DNA of 64,000 nt, from positions 627,954-691,953 of the forward strand of contig NW_005200600.1 in assembly GCF_000372725.1 (NCBI RefSeq). Reading direction: 5' to 3'. The notes under the pieces were generated by a model. It had not been told where the DNA came from. It did not search any database and saw nothing but the letters and a program-made list of their open reading frames with translations. This document shows, in pieces, positions 37,092 through 46,681 of this stretch. Both the position numbers and the translations under genes were made by a program. This stretch comes from Emiliania huxleyi CCMP1516 (taxonomy: Eukaryota > Haptophyta > Isochrysidales > Noelaerhabdaceae). Numbering within the stretch: position 1 is the stretch's first letter; each line of letters begins with the position of its first letter.

Positions 37092-38483
37092 TCATGCCAG
37101 CATGTTGCAGATCCGCTTCGCCGCCGCGGGCAGCCGGCTGCATCCGAGCACCCACGAGAGAGCGTCGCGAGCGATCGAGTCCTTGACCGTGTCCGGGACC
37201 GAGGCCAGGATGCCAAAGAAAGCATCTTCCTCCTCGCGCGGCAGCTGCGACTCGGGGAAATTGTTGGCCTCCACCCAGCGGCGCAGTAGGAGGACCGTCA
37301 GCTCGTGGTAGTCTGGCGCCCCCATCTCGTAGTACTGGTCGTCGTTCTGCGCGTACTGCTGCTCCTCTTCAACCGTGATGGCAATGAGCTCGGCTAGCGC
37401 ACGAGCGTTGACAACCTCGCAGAGCGTCGCAGCAGGGGTGTTGTAGCCAAAGTTGCACTGCCCGAGGCAAAAGTAGGGGTGCTCGTCATCCATCTCGCAA
37501 AAGAAGAGCTCGAAGAAGAAGAACATGTTGCCAGGCTCGCTCAGCGGCTTGAAGGAGCTGGCCGCGCACATGATCTGATCAAACGGCAGCCGCTGGAGAA
37601 GGCTGAACACGACCATCACCTCGGAGACGTCCTCACCTGTCATCACCTCGACCGCCTTCTCGAGCAGCTGCGTGAGCATCGGGCCATCCCACAGGGTGCG
37701 GTGCAGGTTGTGGCCGAGAGCGAAGCCAACGAGTGCAGCCGGCTCCTCACAGCTGTAGTACGATCCGTCCTCATTGAGGACCCGCTCTTCCCAGCCTTGC
37801 AGGATGTCCATGCACACGCCCATCAGCGCGGAGGGCAGCAGCCGCATGGTCGTCGCAATGACGAGAGCACTCTCATTGCCGATGCGATAGCGGGAAGAGG
37901 TCGGACCACCATCGATCAGCCAACGCTCGCGGACCACCAAACGCTCCTTCGCGCACTCCAGCCGCGCGATGGCGTCCGACGCGTTGATGCCGTCGATCTT
38001 GAGGAGTGCGCGCAATGCTGAGTACCGATGTGAAGCCGCCTCTTGCTGCTGCAGCTCAGCGAAGCGCTCCTCGTCTCGAAAGTGGCGCAGGCCGATGTGC
38101 GTGAGTTCATGGCTGCGATCGACCCGGAGGCCCAGCGTGCTGGACGCAGCCTCCATGTCTTCGAAGCTGCGGGCGCTCTTCAGCGCAACGCACATCTCAT
38201 CGTGCTTCTGCCAGAAGTCGCGGCGCGCGGGCGCAACGGCGAGTGCCCAGTGAGCATTCGTGAGTGCCAAGCGGGCGAGGTCGCGGGCGGTGGAGTGCTC
38301 CCACACGAACTGCAGCAGCTCGGGCGGCAGCGAAGCGAGGCCTGCGGCGTCCGCTTCGCGCCGAGCCTTGCTGCCCCGCGTCTCAACTTCCCAGGCCGTC
38401 TCGTCTGGGCGCTCGCGACGAGACTCGAGCTTGTCCATCTCGTCGCGCACCCACGCCTCGACGGCCTCACCTCGGGCGGGCAT
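37092..38483 (-). CDS. F-box-like protein with long helical C-terminal region
   Basis: A single exon of 463 residues from ATG at 38483 (MPARGEAVEAWVRDEMDKLE). An F-box-like segment lies near residues 50-95: LASLPPELLQFVWEHSTARD, then LALTNAHWALAVAP and RRDFWQKHDEM. F-box proteins recruit substrates to SCF ubiquitin ligases through Skp1. The remaining 360 residues are mostly helical and rich in Leu, Glu and aromatic residues (DGPMLTQLLEKAVEVMTGED, SEPGNMFFFFELFFCEMDDE), with no recognised repeat class. It is intronless, unlike most neighbours. Confidence is high for coding and moderate for the F-box. Confidence 0.7.
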   Translation of the reverse strand: MPARGEAVEAWVRDEMDKLESRRERPDETAWEVETRGSKARREADAAGLASLPPELLQFVWEHSTARDLARLALTNAHWALAVAPARRDFWQKHDEMCVALKSARSFEDMEAASSTLGLRVDRSHELTHIGLRHFRDEERFAELQQQEAASHRYSALRALLKIDGINASDAIARLECAKERLVVRERWLIDGGPTSSRYRIGNESALVIATTMRLLPSALMGVCMDILQGWEERVLNEDGSYYSCEEPAALVGFALGHNLHRTLWDGPMLTQLLEKAVEVMTGEDVSEVMVVFSLLQRLPFDQIMCAASSFKPLSEPGNMFFFFELFFCEMDDEHPYFCLGQCNFGYNTPAATLCEVVNARALAELIAITVEEEQQYAQNDDQYYEMGAPDYHELTVLLLRRWVEANNFPESQLPREEEDAFFGILASVPDTVKDSIARDALSWVLGCSRLPAAAKRICNMLA

Positions 38484-39030
38484 CGGCGAGCAGAGCGGCC
38501 GCAGCACGGGTGGCTTGAGAGGTCGACAAAGGAGAGGTCGACGAGTGTCCACCCATCGGGCCACAAAGAAATAAATCCGAGATCACTCATTCCGCAAGTA
38601 CTGTGATCCCAGTCAGCCTTTGCGCCATGGGCGGCCAGCTGTCTCTGTCTGCCGCCGCCTCGAGTGAGCCTAGCGACCGAGATCTCAAGCGAAAAACAAA
38701 CTGCTATTTTTTTTCTCGTTTTGACCGGCCTGAAGCCTGGCGAGTAGAGACCACACCTGCTATTCACATAAACGCACAACCCCGGGCCCGAAATCGCACA
38801 GAGACAGTCATGCAACACGGGGTATTCACACAAAAACACAACCACGGACCCAAGACGCACAAGCTCAGACAGTCGAGAAAGGGATAGAAAGAAAGGAAAA
38901 AGGTAAGGAAAAAGGTACGTCACGGGGTATTCACAGCACACAAGCCCCCCGGCTCGAGCATGCGCAGCGAAAAGCAGTGAGGCGTGATCTCTACTCGCCA
39001 GGGCCTGAAGCCCTCGCAGATACGACGCTG
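38484..39030. other. Divergent promoter region with repeats
   Basis: This lies between the divergent F-box-like and CBS-PP2C genes. 38820-38880 is a copy of the repeat at 8690-8750 (ACAACCACGGACCCAAGACG). Two TATTCACA pieces precede related words (CACAACCCCGGGCCC and CACAACCACGGACCC). No TATA box is obvious. Confidence 0.55.
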
Positions 39031-42000
39031 ATGCTGTCGATGTATGCGCGTTCCCTCTCGCGAGCCTCAGCGCGAAGCGCTAGATCGCCGCCGCTCCTAG
39101 CCCTGGCAGCTCGCACCGCGCGGTCCGTGCCGGCCGTGGCGGCGCAGCGCCGGCTGCTCTGCGACGCCAGCGGCGGGCCCAGCTCAGGCGTCGTGACAGC
39201 TCTGGACATCCTGCGGTCCGTGTCGGGCGCTCGCTACACGATGGACGACCCGCTGCGCGCGTCCATCGGCGAGGGCGAGCCCATTTCTGCGGCCATTCAC
39301 CGCATGGTGAGACCGTGGATCTCTCTGGCGCGAGATGCGGCCGAGATGGAACCGACCGCTCCGCGTGCCACCAGGTGGACGAGAAGATCGGCAGCTTCGT
39401 CGTGCGCGACGCGCACGACCGTGTCGCTGGCTTCCTCACGCCGCGGGACTGCCTGCGCTGCATCGCCAGGCAAGGCCCAACCCGACCACCCTCACGGCGG
39501 CCTCCTGCTGACACTCCGGTGGGCCGCGGTGCAGGCACGGCGACAAGAGCCGGCCCGGCGCGACGCCGGAGGGGTGGAACGTTCCCGTCTCTTCGGTGAT
39601 GACGCCGGCGAAGGACCTCGTCTACCTCTCCCCGAGCGACACGCTCGACGAAGTTCGCTCGCTGATGGCGCTCTCTGGCCGGCGGCACATTCCGGTGCTC
39701 GCCGGCTCGACGCTGCTCGGCATCCTCAACCCGAAGGACATTGCAAAGTACATTCACCTGCAGCGAAATGCGAGCACCTCGGCCAAGTCCGACTTTGTGC
39801 AGACCGTGATGCCGCGCAAGGGCGTCCCGATCGGCACCAAGCTGACGCGCGGCAGCGGGCTCGCGGGCCGAGGCGGCGCTGCTGCAGGAACCTTCTTGGA
39901 ACCTTCTTGGAACCGTCCTGTAGGCAGCGGGCTCGCGGCCGAGGCGGCGCTGCAGCTCTACTCGGCGGTCGCGCTGCTGCCCCACCCGGCCAAGACAGAG
40001 AGCGGTGGCGAGGACGCTTTCCTCCTCGGGCCGCACATGATTGGAGTCGCCGACTCTACAGGAAGGTTCCAAGAAGGTTCCAAGAAGGCTCCTGTAGGCC
40101 GCACATGATTGGGGTCGCCGACGGGGTCGGCTCCTGGTGGGAGGGAGGGCGGCATCGACCCCGCCGCCTATGCGCGCGGTCTGATGTTTGCGTCGCGAAA
40201 CTCGTGCGCCTCGCTCCAGCGGGAGGAGGGGCTCCTGGCCAGTCGACGTGAGCACGGCAGCACATGCGGTCCTGTACCACAGGTGCACCAAGCTCAAGCG
40301 CGAAGAGGAGCTGGACCCAGCCAAGGTCCTCCTCGACGCGTGGCACAAGATGCAACTCTCGCGCCTCATCGGCCCCTCTCCAATGCCGCCGCCCTCGCCT
40401 CCCCCTCCCCCCAGAGCCTTCCCAAGAGCCTTCGGAGCCTCCCCTCCTAGGCTCCTCCACCGCCTGCCTCGTCTCACTCGACCCGCACAAGACAGAGCTC
40501 CGCGCGGCAAACATCGGCGACTCTGGCTTCCTTCTGCTGCGCCGGCAGGTGCCTCGCACACACCCGCCACACGCCCCGCTCTCCTCTCTCTCTCTCTCTC
40601 TCTCTCTCGCTGCTGCGCCTCGGAGACCGATGGTGCCGAGGCACCTCGGAGAGTCTCGGGCGACCCTTCGGGCACGCGTCTCGCCAGGCGGGGTCGAGCT
40701 CGATGGTCGAGCCACATATCTCCCCATATCTCCCCATATCTCGCCAGGCGGGGTCGAGCTCGATGGTCGAGCCACATATCTCCCCATATCTCCCCATATC
40801 TCGCCAGGCGGGGTCGAGCTCGATGATCGAGCCACATATCTCCCCATATCTCCCCATATCTCGCCAGGCGGGGTCGAGCTCGATGGTCGAGCCACATATC
40901 TCCCCATATCTCCCCATATCTCGCCAGGCGGGGTCGAGCTCGATGGTCGAGCCACATATCTCCCCATATCTCCCCATATCTCGCCAGGCGGGGTCGAGCT
41001 CGATGGTCGAGCCACATATCTCCCCATATCTCCCCATATCTCGCCAGGCGGGGTCGAGCTCGATGGTCGAGCCACATATCTCCCCATATCTCCCCATATC
41101 TCGCCAGGCGGGGTCGAGCTCGATGGTCGAGCCACATATCTCCCCATATCTCCCCATATCTCGCCAGGCGGGGTCGAGCTCGATGGTCGAGCCACATATC
41201 TCCCCATATCTCCCCATATCTCGCCAGGCGGGGTCGAGCTCGATGGTCGAGCCACATATCTCCCCATATCTCCCCATATCTCGCCAGGCGGGGTCGAGCT
41301 CGATGGTCGAGCCACATATCTCCCCATATCTCCCCATATCTCGCCAGGCGGGGTCGAGCTCGATGGTCGAGCCACATATCTCCCCATATCTCCCCATATC
41401 TCGCCAGGCGGGGTCGAGCTCGATGGTCGAGCCACATATCTCCCCATATCTCCCCATATCTCGCCAGGCGGGGTCGAGCTCGATGGTCGAGCCACATATC
41501 TCCCCATATCTCCCCATATCTCGCCAGGCGGGGTCGAGCTCGATGGTCGAGCCACATATCTCCCCATATCTCCCCATATCTCGCCAGGCGGGGTCGAGCT
41601 CGATGGTCGAGCCACATATCTCCCCATATCTCCCCATATCTCGCCAGGCGGGGTCGAGCTCGATGGTCGAGCCCGCCCTCGGCACTCTCGACTCCGCCGC
41701 CGGCATCGGAGCCGCCGGCCGGAAGCTGCACATTGCCTTCCGGTCGCCGCAGCAGCTCCGCGCCTTCAACACGCCGTACCAGCTCGGCAGGGCGAGAGGG
41801 AGCCGAGATGCAGCCGAGATACCAGCTCGGGGAGGGCGAGAGACCTCTGCCGACGGACCGCGGCGTGCGCTTCGCCGGACCACCTTCTCGGAACCTTCTC
41901 GGAACCTTCTCGGAGCCTCCCCCCAGGCGCCCGACTCTGGGGACGCGCCGGACGACCGCTTCGAGACGCCGCAGGACAGTCGCTTGCGCGGGCCAGGGCA

Positions 42001-42776
42001 CGTCAGACCTCGAGGATGCCTGAGGTGACGCGTGAGGAGTCCGATGACTGCCTCGCAGGACGCCTCCCTGGTGCGTGTGCCCGTGCGGCCGGGCGACATC
42101 CTCGTGCTCGCGACCGACGGCCTCTTCGACAACGTGGACGAGGAGGCGCTGCTCGACACGATAGAGGACCTGATAGAGGGGTCGGGCACGGGCGCGTCGC
42201 CGCAGCAGCTGGCGGATGCCATCGCGGCGCGTGCCGCGGGTCTGTCGCTGCCACTCTAGAGCCCTCCTCCCCCTTGAGCCTTCTCGGCGCCTCTCCGCAG
42301 GCGCGCGCCAAGGAGCTCTCCCTCGACAAGAGCGTCGACTCGCCCTTTGCGATCCTCGCAAAGGATAACGACATCCTCTGGGGCGGAGGCCGGCCAGACG
42401 ACATCACGGTGCTCGTCTCGCATATCCTGGACCTAACCCTAACCCGAACCCGAACCCTCACCCTCACCCTAACCCTAGGTGCTCGTCTCGCATATCCTGG
42501 ACCTAACCCTAACCCGAACCCGAACCCGAACCCGAACCCTAGGTGCTCGTCTCGCATATCCTGGACCGCGCGGACGCGCGCGCGCCGCCGACGGATTGGG
42601 CCGCCGTCTCTGGGCCGGGCGAGCCGCCGCCAGAGCTGCTGGAGGCTGAGGCGCTGCTGGCGGCGGAGAGGCTGGCGGCGGAGGCGCGGACGGCGAGCGG
42701 GCTCGGGGCGGAGAGGGGGGAGGAGGAGGAGGTGGAGAGGCTCGAGGAGGAGGCGCGCGTCGGAGCCTCGCGCTGA
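39031..42776 (+). CDS. CBS-domain plus PP2C (PPTC7-like) phosphatase, predicted mitochondrial
   Basis: Exons: 39031-39306, 39375-39469, 39535-39851, 39924-40029, 40098-40371, 40451-40548, then 41648 (or any upstream unit start, earliest 40688)-41791, 41927-41974 (3' boundary uncertain), 42059-42226, 42301-42408 and 42543-42776. A basic presequence (MLSMYARSLSRASARSARSP) precedes a CBS pair (IGSFVVRDAHDRVAGFLTPR; VYLSPSDTLDEVRSLMALSG, HIPVLAGSTLLGILNPKD). The PP2C domain has MIGVADGVGSWWE, GSSTACLVSLD, AANIGDSGFLLLRR, FNTPYQL, DILVLATDGLFDNV and GGGRPDDITVLVS, so the metal-binding aspartates are present. It should remove Ser/Thr phosphates under control of an adenylate-like ligand. Two one-base insertions are needed in G-rich runs of exon 5 (about 40140-40155 and 40220-40230), likely sequencing errors. 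Six introns are GC-AG, three GT-AG and one unclear. Introns 3 and 4 duplicate 35 and 26 exon bases. Confidence 0.82.
40681..41673 (+). repeat. 60-base tandem array, 16.5 copies, each carrying a 3' splice site
   Basis: Sixteen full units and one 33-base partial unit are arranged with an exact 60-base period. Only one substitution is seen (third unit, GATGATCGAG for GATGGTCGAG). Each unit reads CATATCTCGCCAG followed by GCGGGGTCGAGCTCGATGGT, that is, a pyrimidine-rich tract, an AG and the start of the next phosphatase exon. All six reading frames of the normal unit are free of stop codons. As 60 is a multiple of three, every AG is in the same phase. Confidence 0.97.
42409..42542 (+). repeat. 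Telomere-like repeat intron with triplicated exon start
   Basis: The last phosphatase intron consists of two blocks of CCCTAA / CCCGAA units. The exon fragment GTGCTCGTCTCGCATATCCT (26 bases in all, ending GGACC) occurs three times: at the donor side (42409), in the middle (42479) and at the true exon start (42543). The middle copy also has its own CCCTAG acceptor. Confidence 0.9.
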
Positions 42777-43170
42777 GGAGACGGTGGCGGGGAGAGCTCT
42801 CGCCGCTCTCGTGTTCCCGCGGTCGGGGCGGCATCGTGTGGCCCTCGCATGTCGCAGCCTTTCACTCCGCCTCTCGCTCGACGCTCGGTCCTCGGACAGG
42901 GTCACATTGTGCGAAGTACCGCTCTGTAACGTGTGTAAGAGACTGTGTCACGCATGCATGCATGGACGGATGGAGAGGTTGTTTTTTGAGATCTATCTCA
43001 AAAGCGGTCCCGCGCGCGCGGGGGGTGAGGGGTGTACTGAAACACGTTGGGCGGGGGTCTCTCTGCGCGAGACTCTCAAGACTCGACTGCGCCGCGCCGT
43101 GCGCGTCTCCTCCCCCAACATATACTTTTTCCCCCTCTCGCATGACGACTCATCCGACATCCCTGCTTTA
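42777..43170. other. Convergent intergenic region
   Basis: Between the phosphatase stop codon and the stop codon of the next minus-strand gene. I see no feature beyond a GCATGCATGCATG word near 42952. Confidence 0.5.
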
Positions 43171-43812
43171 TTACTCGGGGGGGATCCCCGCCGCCACCCC
43201 CGTCCCCTCCGCCGCGCTGCTGTGGCCGCCCCCGGCGGCCTCTCCCTCCCCCGCCTGCGTCTCGTCTCTGACTCGGACTTCGAACTCGACGCCAAAGTTG
43301 CTCGCGTCGAGAAGCACCTTGACCTCGTCCGTGCCGCGGCGCCCGGCAAAGATCGAGAGGCCCAGTGAGAGCCCCGCAGCAACCTCGCCGCCGGCTCCCA
43401 CCATCCGATACCCCTCTGGGTCCTCCCATCCTCCGGCCACCGCCGCCCTCATCCCGACGCCAGATTTGACACCGAGCACACCTTCGATGTGACCGGTGCG
43501 GACAGAGACGCCGACCAACCGCACCACCTCTGCGACGATCGCGTTGGACCGCTCGACGACGGGGTTGAGCAGACTGTCGGCGAGGCCGTCGGTGGCACGC
43601 AAGTTTCGCAGAAACTCGTCGAGCGACTCGCCCGTAGCAGAGAAGCACTGTTCCACCTCGGCGCCAAACTCAATGGACAGCGCCTCGCGGACGTCTCCAA
43701 TCCCGGCGTTCGCCTTGAAATTTCCGACACGAACGCCAAAATCCATTTTTGGCTTGACGGCGAGACCCGACGAGCCGACGGAGAGCGGGCCAACCTCGAC
43801 GCTCCAGACCAT
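43171..43812 (-). CDS. Hypothetical protein, 213 residues
   Basis: An open frame from ATG at 43812 to the stop at 43171. The sequence has normal amino-acid composition, alternating strands and helices: VWSVEVGPLSVGSSGLAVKP, then ESLDEFLRNLRATDGLADSL and VRLVGVSVRTGHIEGVLGVK, then AAGLSLGLSIFAGRRGTDEV, ending in a Gly/Ala/Glu-rich tail. This resembles a beta-rich membrane or lipid-interacting protein, but I recognise no family. Codon use looks genuine (third positions mostly G or C). A 5' exon upstream is possible, because the open frame extends in phase to about 43875 without an ATG. Confidence 0.55.
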   Translation of the reverse strand: MVWSVEVGPLSVGSSGLAVKPKMDFGVRVGNFKANAGIGDVREALSIEFGAEVEQCFSATGESLDEFLRNLRATDGLADSLLNPVVERSNAIVAEVVRLVGVSVRTGHIEGVLGVKSGVGMRAAVAGGWEDPEGYRMVGAGGEVAAGLSLGLSIFAGRRGTDEVKVLLDASNFGVEFEVRVRDETQAGEGEAAGGGHSSAAEGTGVAAGIPPE

Positions 43813-44035
43813 AGCAGACGATGTGGGGCTCGAGACGACGACCCGGACGATGTGGGGCAAATTTGGGGTTGACAACAGGCCGCCACAGCCCGAACAGGAG
43901 CGTCACCAGGTCTTGGACACAGCACCGATGCCGACTTCTAGGATCCGAGTGTTTTTTGGGGGGGGGAGGGTGGCGAGCACGACTCACAGGCGGCGCCGCA
44001 GGGCCGGGCACTGGCCACGGCCTCGCCGACCACTA

Positions 44036-44345
44036 GAAGGCGGCCCACCCACTACGCGCACTAACTTAGTGCGCGGGGTGGCGGGAGGCACCGCCCGCCC
44101 GCTCGCTGGCGGCCCACTCACTACGCGCACTAACTTAGTGCGGGGTGGCGGGAGGCACTCACCCACTAGCCCGCTCGCCGGCGGCCCACTCACTACGCGC
44201 ACAACTTAGTGCGGGGTGGCGGGAGGCACTCACCCACTAGCCCGCTCGCCGGCGGCCCACTCACTACGCGCACTAACTTAGTGCGCGGGGTGGCGGGAGG
44301 CACTCACCCACTAGCCCGCTCGCCGGCGGCCCACTCACTTCCGCA
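44036..44345. repeat. About 75-base tandem repeat with GCACTAACTTAGTGC palindrome
   Basis: Four or more degenerate copies of a unit that reads GGCGGCCCACTCACTACGCG, CACTAACTTAGTGC, GGGGTGGCGGGAGGCACTCA and CCCACTAGCCCGCTCGC. Weaker CACTAAGTTAGTGTGC words continue to about 44585. The core word is a palindrome. Confidence 0.85.
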
Positions 44346-44672
44346 CAGGACTAAGTTAGTGCGCGTATATAGTAGCCGATCTCGCCTCCGTCCGCCGGCG
44401 AAGGGCACTACGTCTACGAGCGGCACACCGGACCACTCCCCTCGCGGCCGGCGGGAGGCACTCACTTCCGCGCACTAAGTTAGTGTGCGTAGTGTCCCGG
44501 CCTCCGACCACGACTCCCGGGAGCACTTGACCGGCCTCGGCGCACCACTAGCCCTCGTCCAGCTCACAGACTAACTTGCGTCGACTTAGTTCCCCGCAGG
44601 GCCCGGGACCACTCACTCACTACATCATCGGTGCTCTTCACACGAGTTAGTGACGCCTCCTGGCCCGCGACG

Positions 44673-44695
44673 CTAAATATAAATAAATAAAAAAT
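44673..44695 (+). promoter_or_regulatory. TATA-like AT-rich element
   Basis: CTAAATATAAATAAATAAAA lies 10-32 bases upstream of the ATG at 44705, in otherwise GC-rich DNA. It could be a TATA box with a very short leader, or an AT-rich 5' UTR. Confidence 0.4.
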
Positions 44696-44704
44696 CAAGT
44701 TGAA

Positions 44705-45958
44705 ATGAGCGACGCGGAGGTGTCCTTCACCTCGGCGCTCTGCGCCGATCTTCTGCTGCTCGTCGTGAGACAGCTAAATATTGCTGTTGTGGAAAGGTGT
44801 GACGGCGAACCGGTGAGGCTGGAATGGTCACCCGCGGGAACTTGCCGGGCTCTGCGTGACGTGACCGCACTCGTAGTGCGAGAGCGAGCGTTGCTCAAGC
44901 CACCCACCTGGAGCATCTTAAGCCAGCAACACTCAGAGTACGGCTTGGGCGCTCACAGGACGGCTGGCTGCCACGACCCGATGTGGGCTATTTCCACCGA
45001 GTACGGCCTGCTTGTTGCTGAGTATGGCAGAGCTGAGCTGAAACTCATCTTGCGGGAGTGTGACGAGCAGCGCACAAAACAGTTGGAATGGCGCCCAACT
45101 GGGCTGGCGTGCCGCGGCGATGTCGCTTGGGTCGGCTCAGACTGCGAGCATTGCGTCCACAAGATCTCGTTGCCGGATCTCGCCATCATCTGCCGCTCGG
45201 ACACCGAGTACGAGGTCATCCAGAGCCCATCTGAGGCCCGCAAGCCCGGCGTCTTCGCTCGTGTTTTCGGCATCGCCGTATGGGACGACAGGCTCTTCGT
45301 AACAGATGCGGACAATGGGCGGATCGTAGTTCTCGATGCCGAAACGCTTGGTTGGCGTGGGTCTTTTGGCACCCGCGGCCGCGACTACGGATGCCTTTCT
45401 GAGCCGACGGGTGTGACAATTTTCGACGACCCGTCTGTCCTGTGCCCTGAGCCGCTCGTGCTGGTATGTGATCATGGCAACGAATGCTTGTCCTTCTTTC
45501 AAGCGAGCGGCCACCCAGCGCAGCCCAATGCATTCATAGAGGAACTGTACTTCCCGCCGTCCTCTGAACAGGGCATGGGCCTATCTCGGCCGTGGGATGT
45601 GGCGTACTATAACGGGCGCATTTTAGTGTGCCAGGAGCCACATCCCTTTTATCGCGGAATGCACTTTCAGCCATTTGATCTCGACTACAAGTATGACCAT
45701 TCTCAGCTCGTCGTGATGCGCTGCGATCCGTGGGAAGAGGTGCCTATCCCAGACGTGCAGCAAGTGCTCATGCTTCCGCGCGAGTCCTACGCGGGCAACC
45801 GTCACCTTTCCCTAAGGGGAACTGTTGCATCGGTTTCTGGGTACCTACGCCCCGGCTTCCTCGGGGTCACCATTGATCACCACAATGGCGAGGCGGTAGT
45901 CGTCGACTCCTTCGGATCGATTCATGGACTTCACCTTGCCCGCCCCACTGCTGTCTAA
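44705..45958 (+). CDS. NHL-type beta-propeller protein (possible N-terminal F-box-like region)
   Basis: A single exon of 417 residues from ATG at 44705. The N-terminal 70 residues (MSDAEVSFTSALCADLLLLV, then WSPAGTCRALRDVTALVV) may be an F-box-like helical region. The rest has repeated propeller blades: GLACRGDVAWVGSDCEHCVH, VFGIAVWDDRLFVTDADNGR with IVVLDAETLGW, GCLSEPTGVTIFDD with LVLVCDHGNECLSFF, and GLSRPWDVAYYNGRILVCQE. NHL propellers usually bind proteins or RNA. The gene is intronless, has an AT-rich upstream element and uses more A/T-ending codons than neighbours. It may come from another source, such as a giant virus or a retrocopy, but that is speculation. An AAATAAAA word about 45 bases past the stop may be a polyadenylation signal. 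Confidence 0.72.
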   Translation: MSDAEVSFTSALCADLLLLVVRQLNIAVVERCDGEPVRLEWSPAGTCRALRDVTALVVRERALLKPPTWSILSQQHSEYGLGAHRTAGCHDPMWAISTEYGLLVAEYGRAELKLILRECDEQRTKQLEWRPTGLACRGDVAWVGSDCEHCVHKISLPDLAIICRSDTEYEVIQSPSEARKPGVFARVFGIAVWDDRLFVTDADNGRIVVLDAETLGWRGSFGTRGRDYGCLSEPTGVTIFDDPSVLCPEPLVLVCDHGNECLSFFQASGHPAQPNAFIEELYFPPSSEQGMGLSRPWDVAYYNGRILVCQEPHPFYRGMHFQPFDLDYKYDHSQLVVMRCDPWEEVPIPDVQQVLMLPRESYAGNRHLSLRGTVASVSGYLRPGFLGVTIDHHNGEAVVVDSFGSIHGLHLARPTAV

Positions 45959-46498
45959 CCGTTCATTTTCCGTTCTGTGAGGAGGCTCGACTTTTGTTAA
46001 GATTAAATAAAAACGCACGGCTATCGATGTAGTTCGTGTAGAGATGGAGTAATCGAGATCTCTCCGTACTCCGAGAGACGCAGGTACGGTAGATCGCAGA
46101 CCAGGAGGGGGCAGGAGCCAGGCCAGCCACCACGGTCCACGCACCAGAGCCAGGACTACACTCTCCTTCGTCTACGAGAGTCAGATCCGGCATCCGGCCC
46201 CCTAGGTGCTAGGACGAGACCTGGACTAGGACGAGGACCTGGACGAGGATCGGGCCCGGAGCGGTGGTTCAGGGGTTGAGGGGGGTTGTCGGTTGAGGTG
46301 CGAAGGACGAAAAAAGTGCCTTGCCCTTGGCCTGCTCGCGAAAAAATAAAGAAAGAAAAACAACCCAAGGGAGGGATTTGAGGGCACGATTGGACTAGAA
46401 TTCTTTTCGCGGCTCCCGTGGTGTACCTGTGCTAGTGCCAGTGCGCGCCAGTCCCGTGCCTAGTGTCGTAAAGAGGGAGTTTTGTTGTAAAATTCTCA
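45959..46498. other. Intergenic region with dispersed repeats
   Basis: No gene is seen. 46262-46300 has GGTTGAGG units, 46340-46375 the AACCCAAGGGAGGGAT family and 46395-46495 a reverse copy of the ACTGGCGCGCACTGGCAC family. Confidence 0.65.
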
Positions 46499-46501
46499 TG
46501 A

Positions 46502-46681
46502 GCTTGCCTGCGAGCCGCCCTCTCCGTGTGGTACCAGGAAGGGGCCGAGAAGGTGGGGTACGAGGGGGTCGTCACGAGCCTCTTCGCCAAGGGGCTCCGC
46601 GTTCGGTTCCTGGGAGCCGACACAGGGATCTACGAGGTCACCAGTGAGGATGAGTGGGCTTGGGGCGGGCTGAAAGAGTGA
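46502..46681 (+). pseudogene. Orphan exon or gene fragment
   Basis: An open stretch without a start codon ends at a TGA (46679-46681). The peptide WYQEGAEKVGYEGVVTSLFA, then KGLRVRFLGADTGIYEV and SEDEWAWGGLKE looks like a real folded-domain C-terminus. A stop codon at 46499 and a dispersed repeat immediately upstream leave it without the rest of the gene. I do not know the family. It may be a last exon whose upstream part was lost to a repeat insertion. Confidence 0.4.

Noticed and set aside
40681..41673. CRISPR-like array
   Set aside because: The units are directly tandem with no unique spacers, inside a eukaryotic gene.
41975..42058. A GA-AG intron in the phosphatase
   Set aside because: The apparent GA donor is only one option; a GT donor at 42002 or a GC donor inside exon 9 also keeps the frame, so I do not claim GA-AG splicing.
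39080..42361. Minus-strand open frame of more than 1000 codons with LDHRARPRLARYGEIWGDMW repeats
   Set aside because: It is antisense to the CBS-PP2C gene and exists because the 60-base unit has no stops in any frame. Outside the array its sequence has no protein-like conservation.
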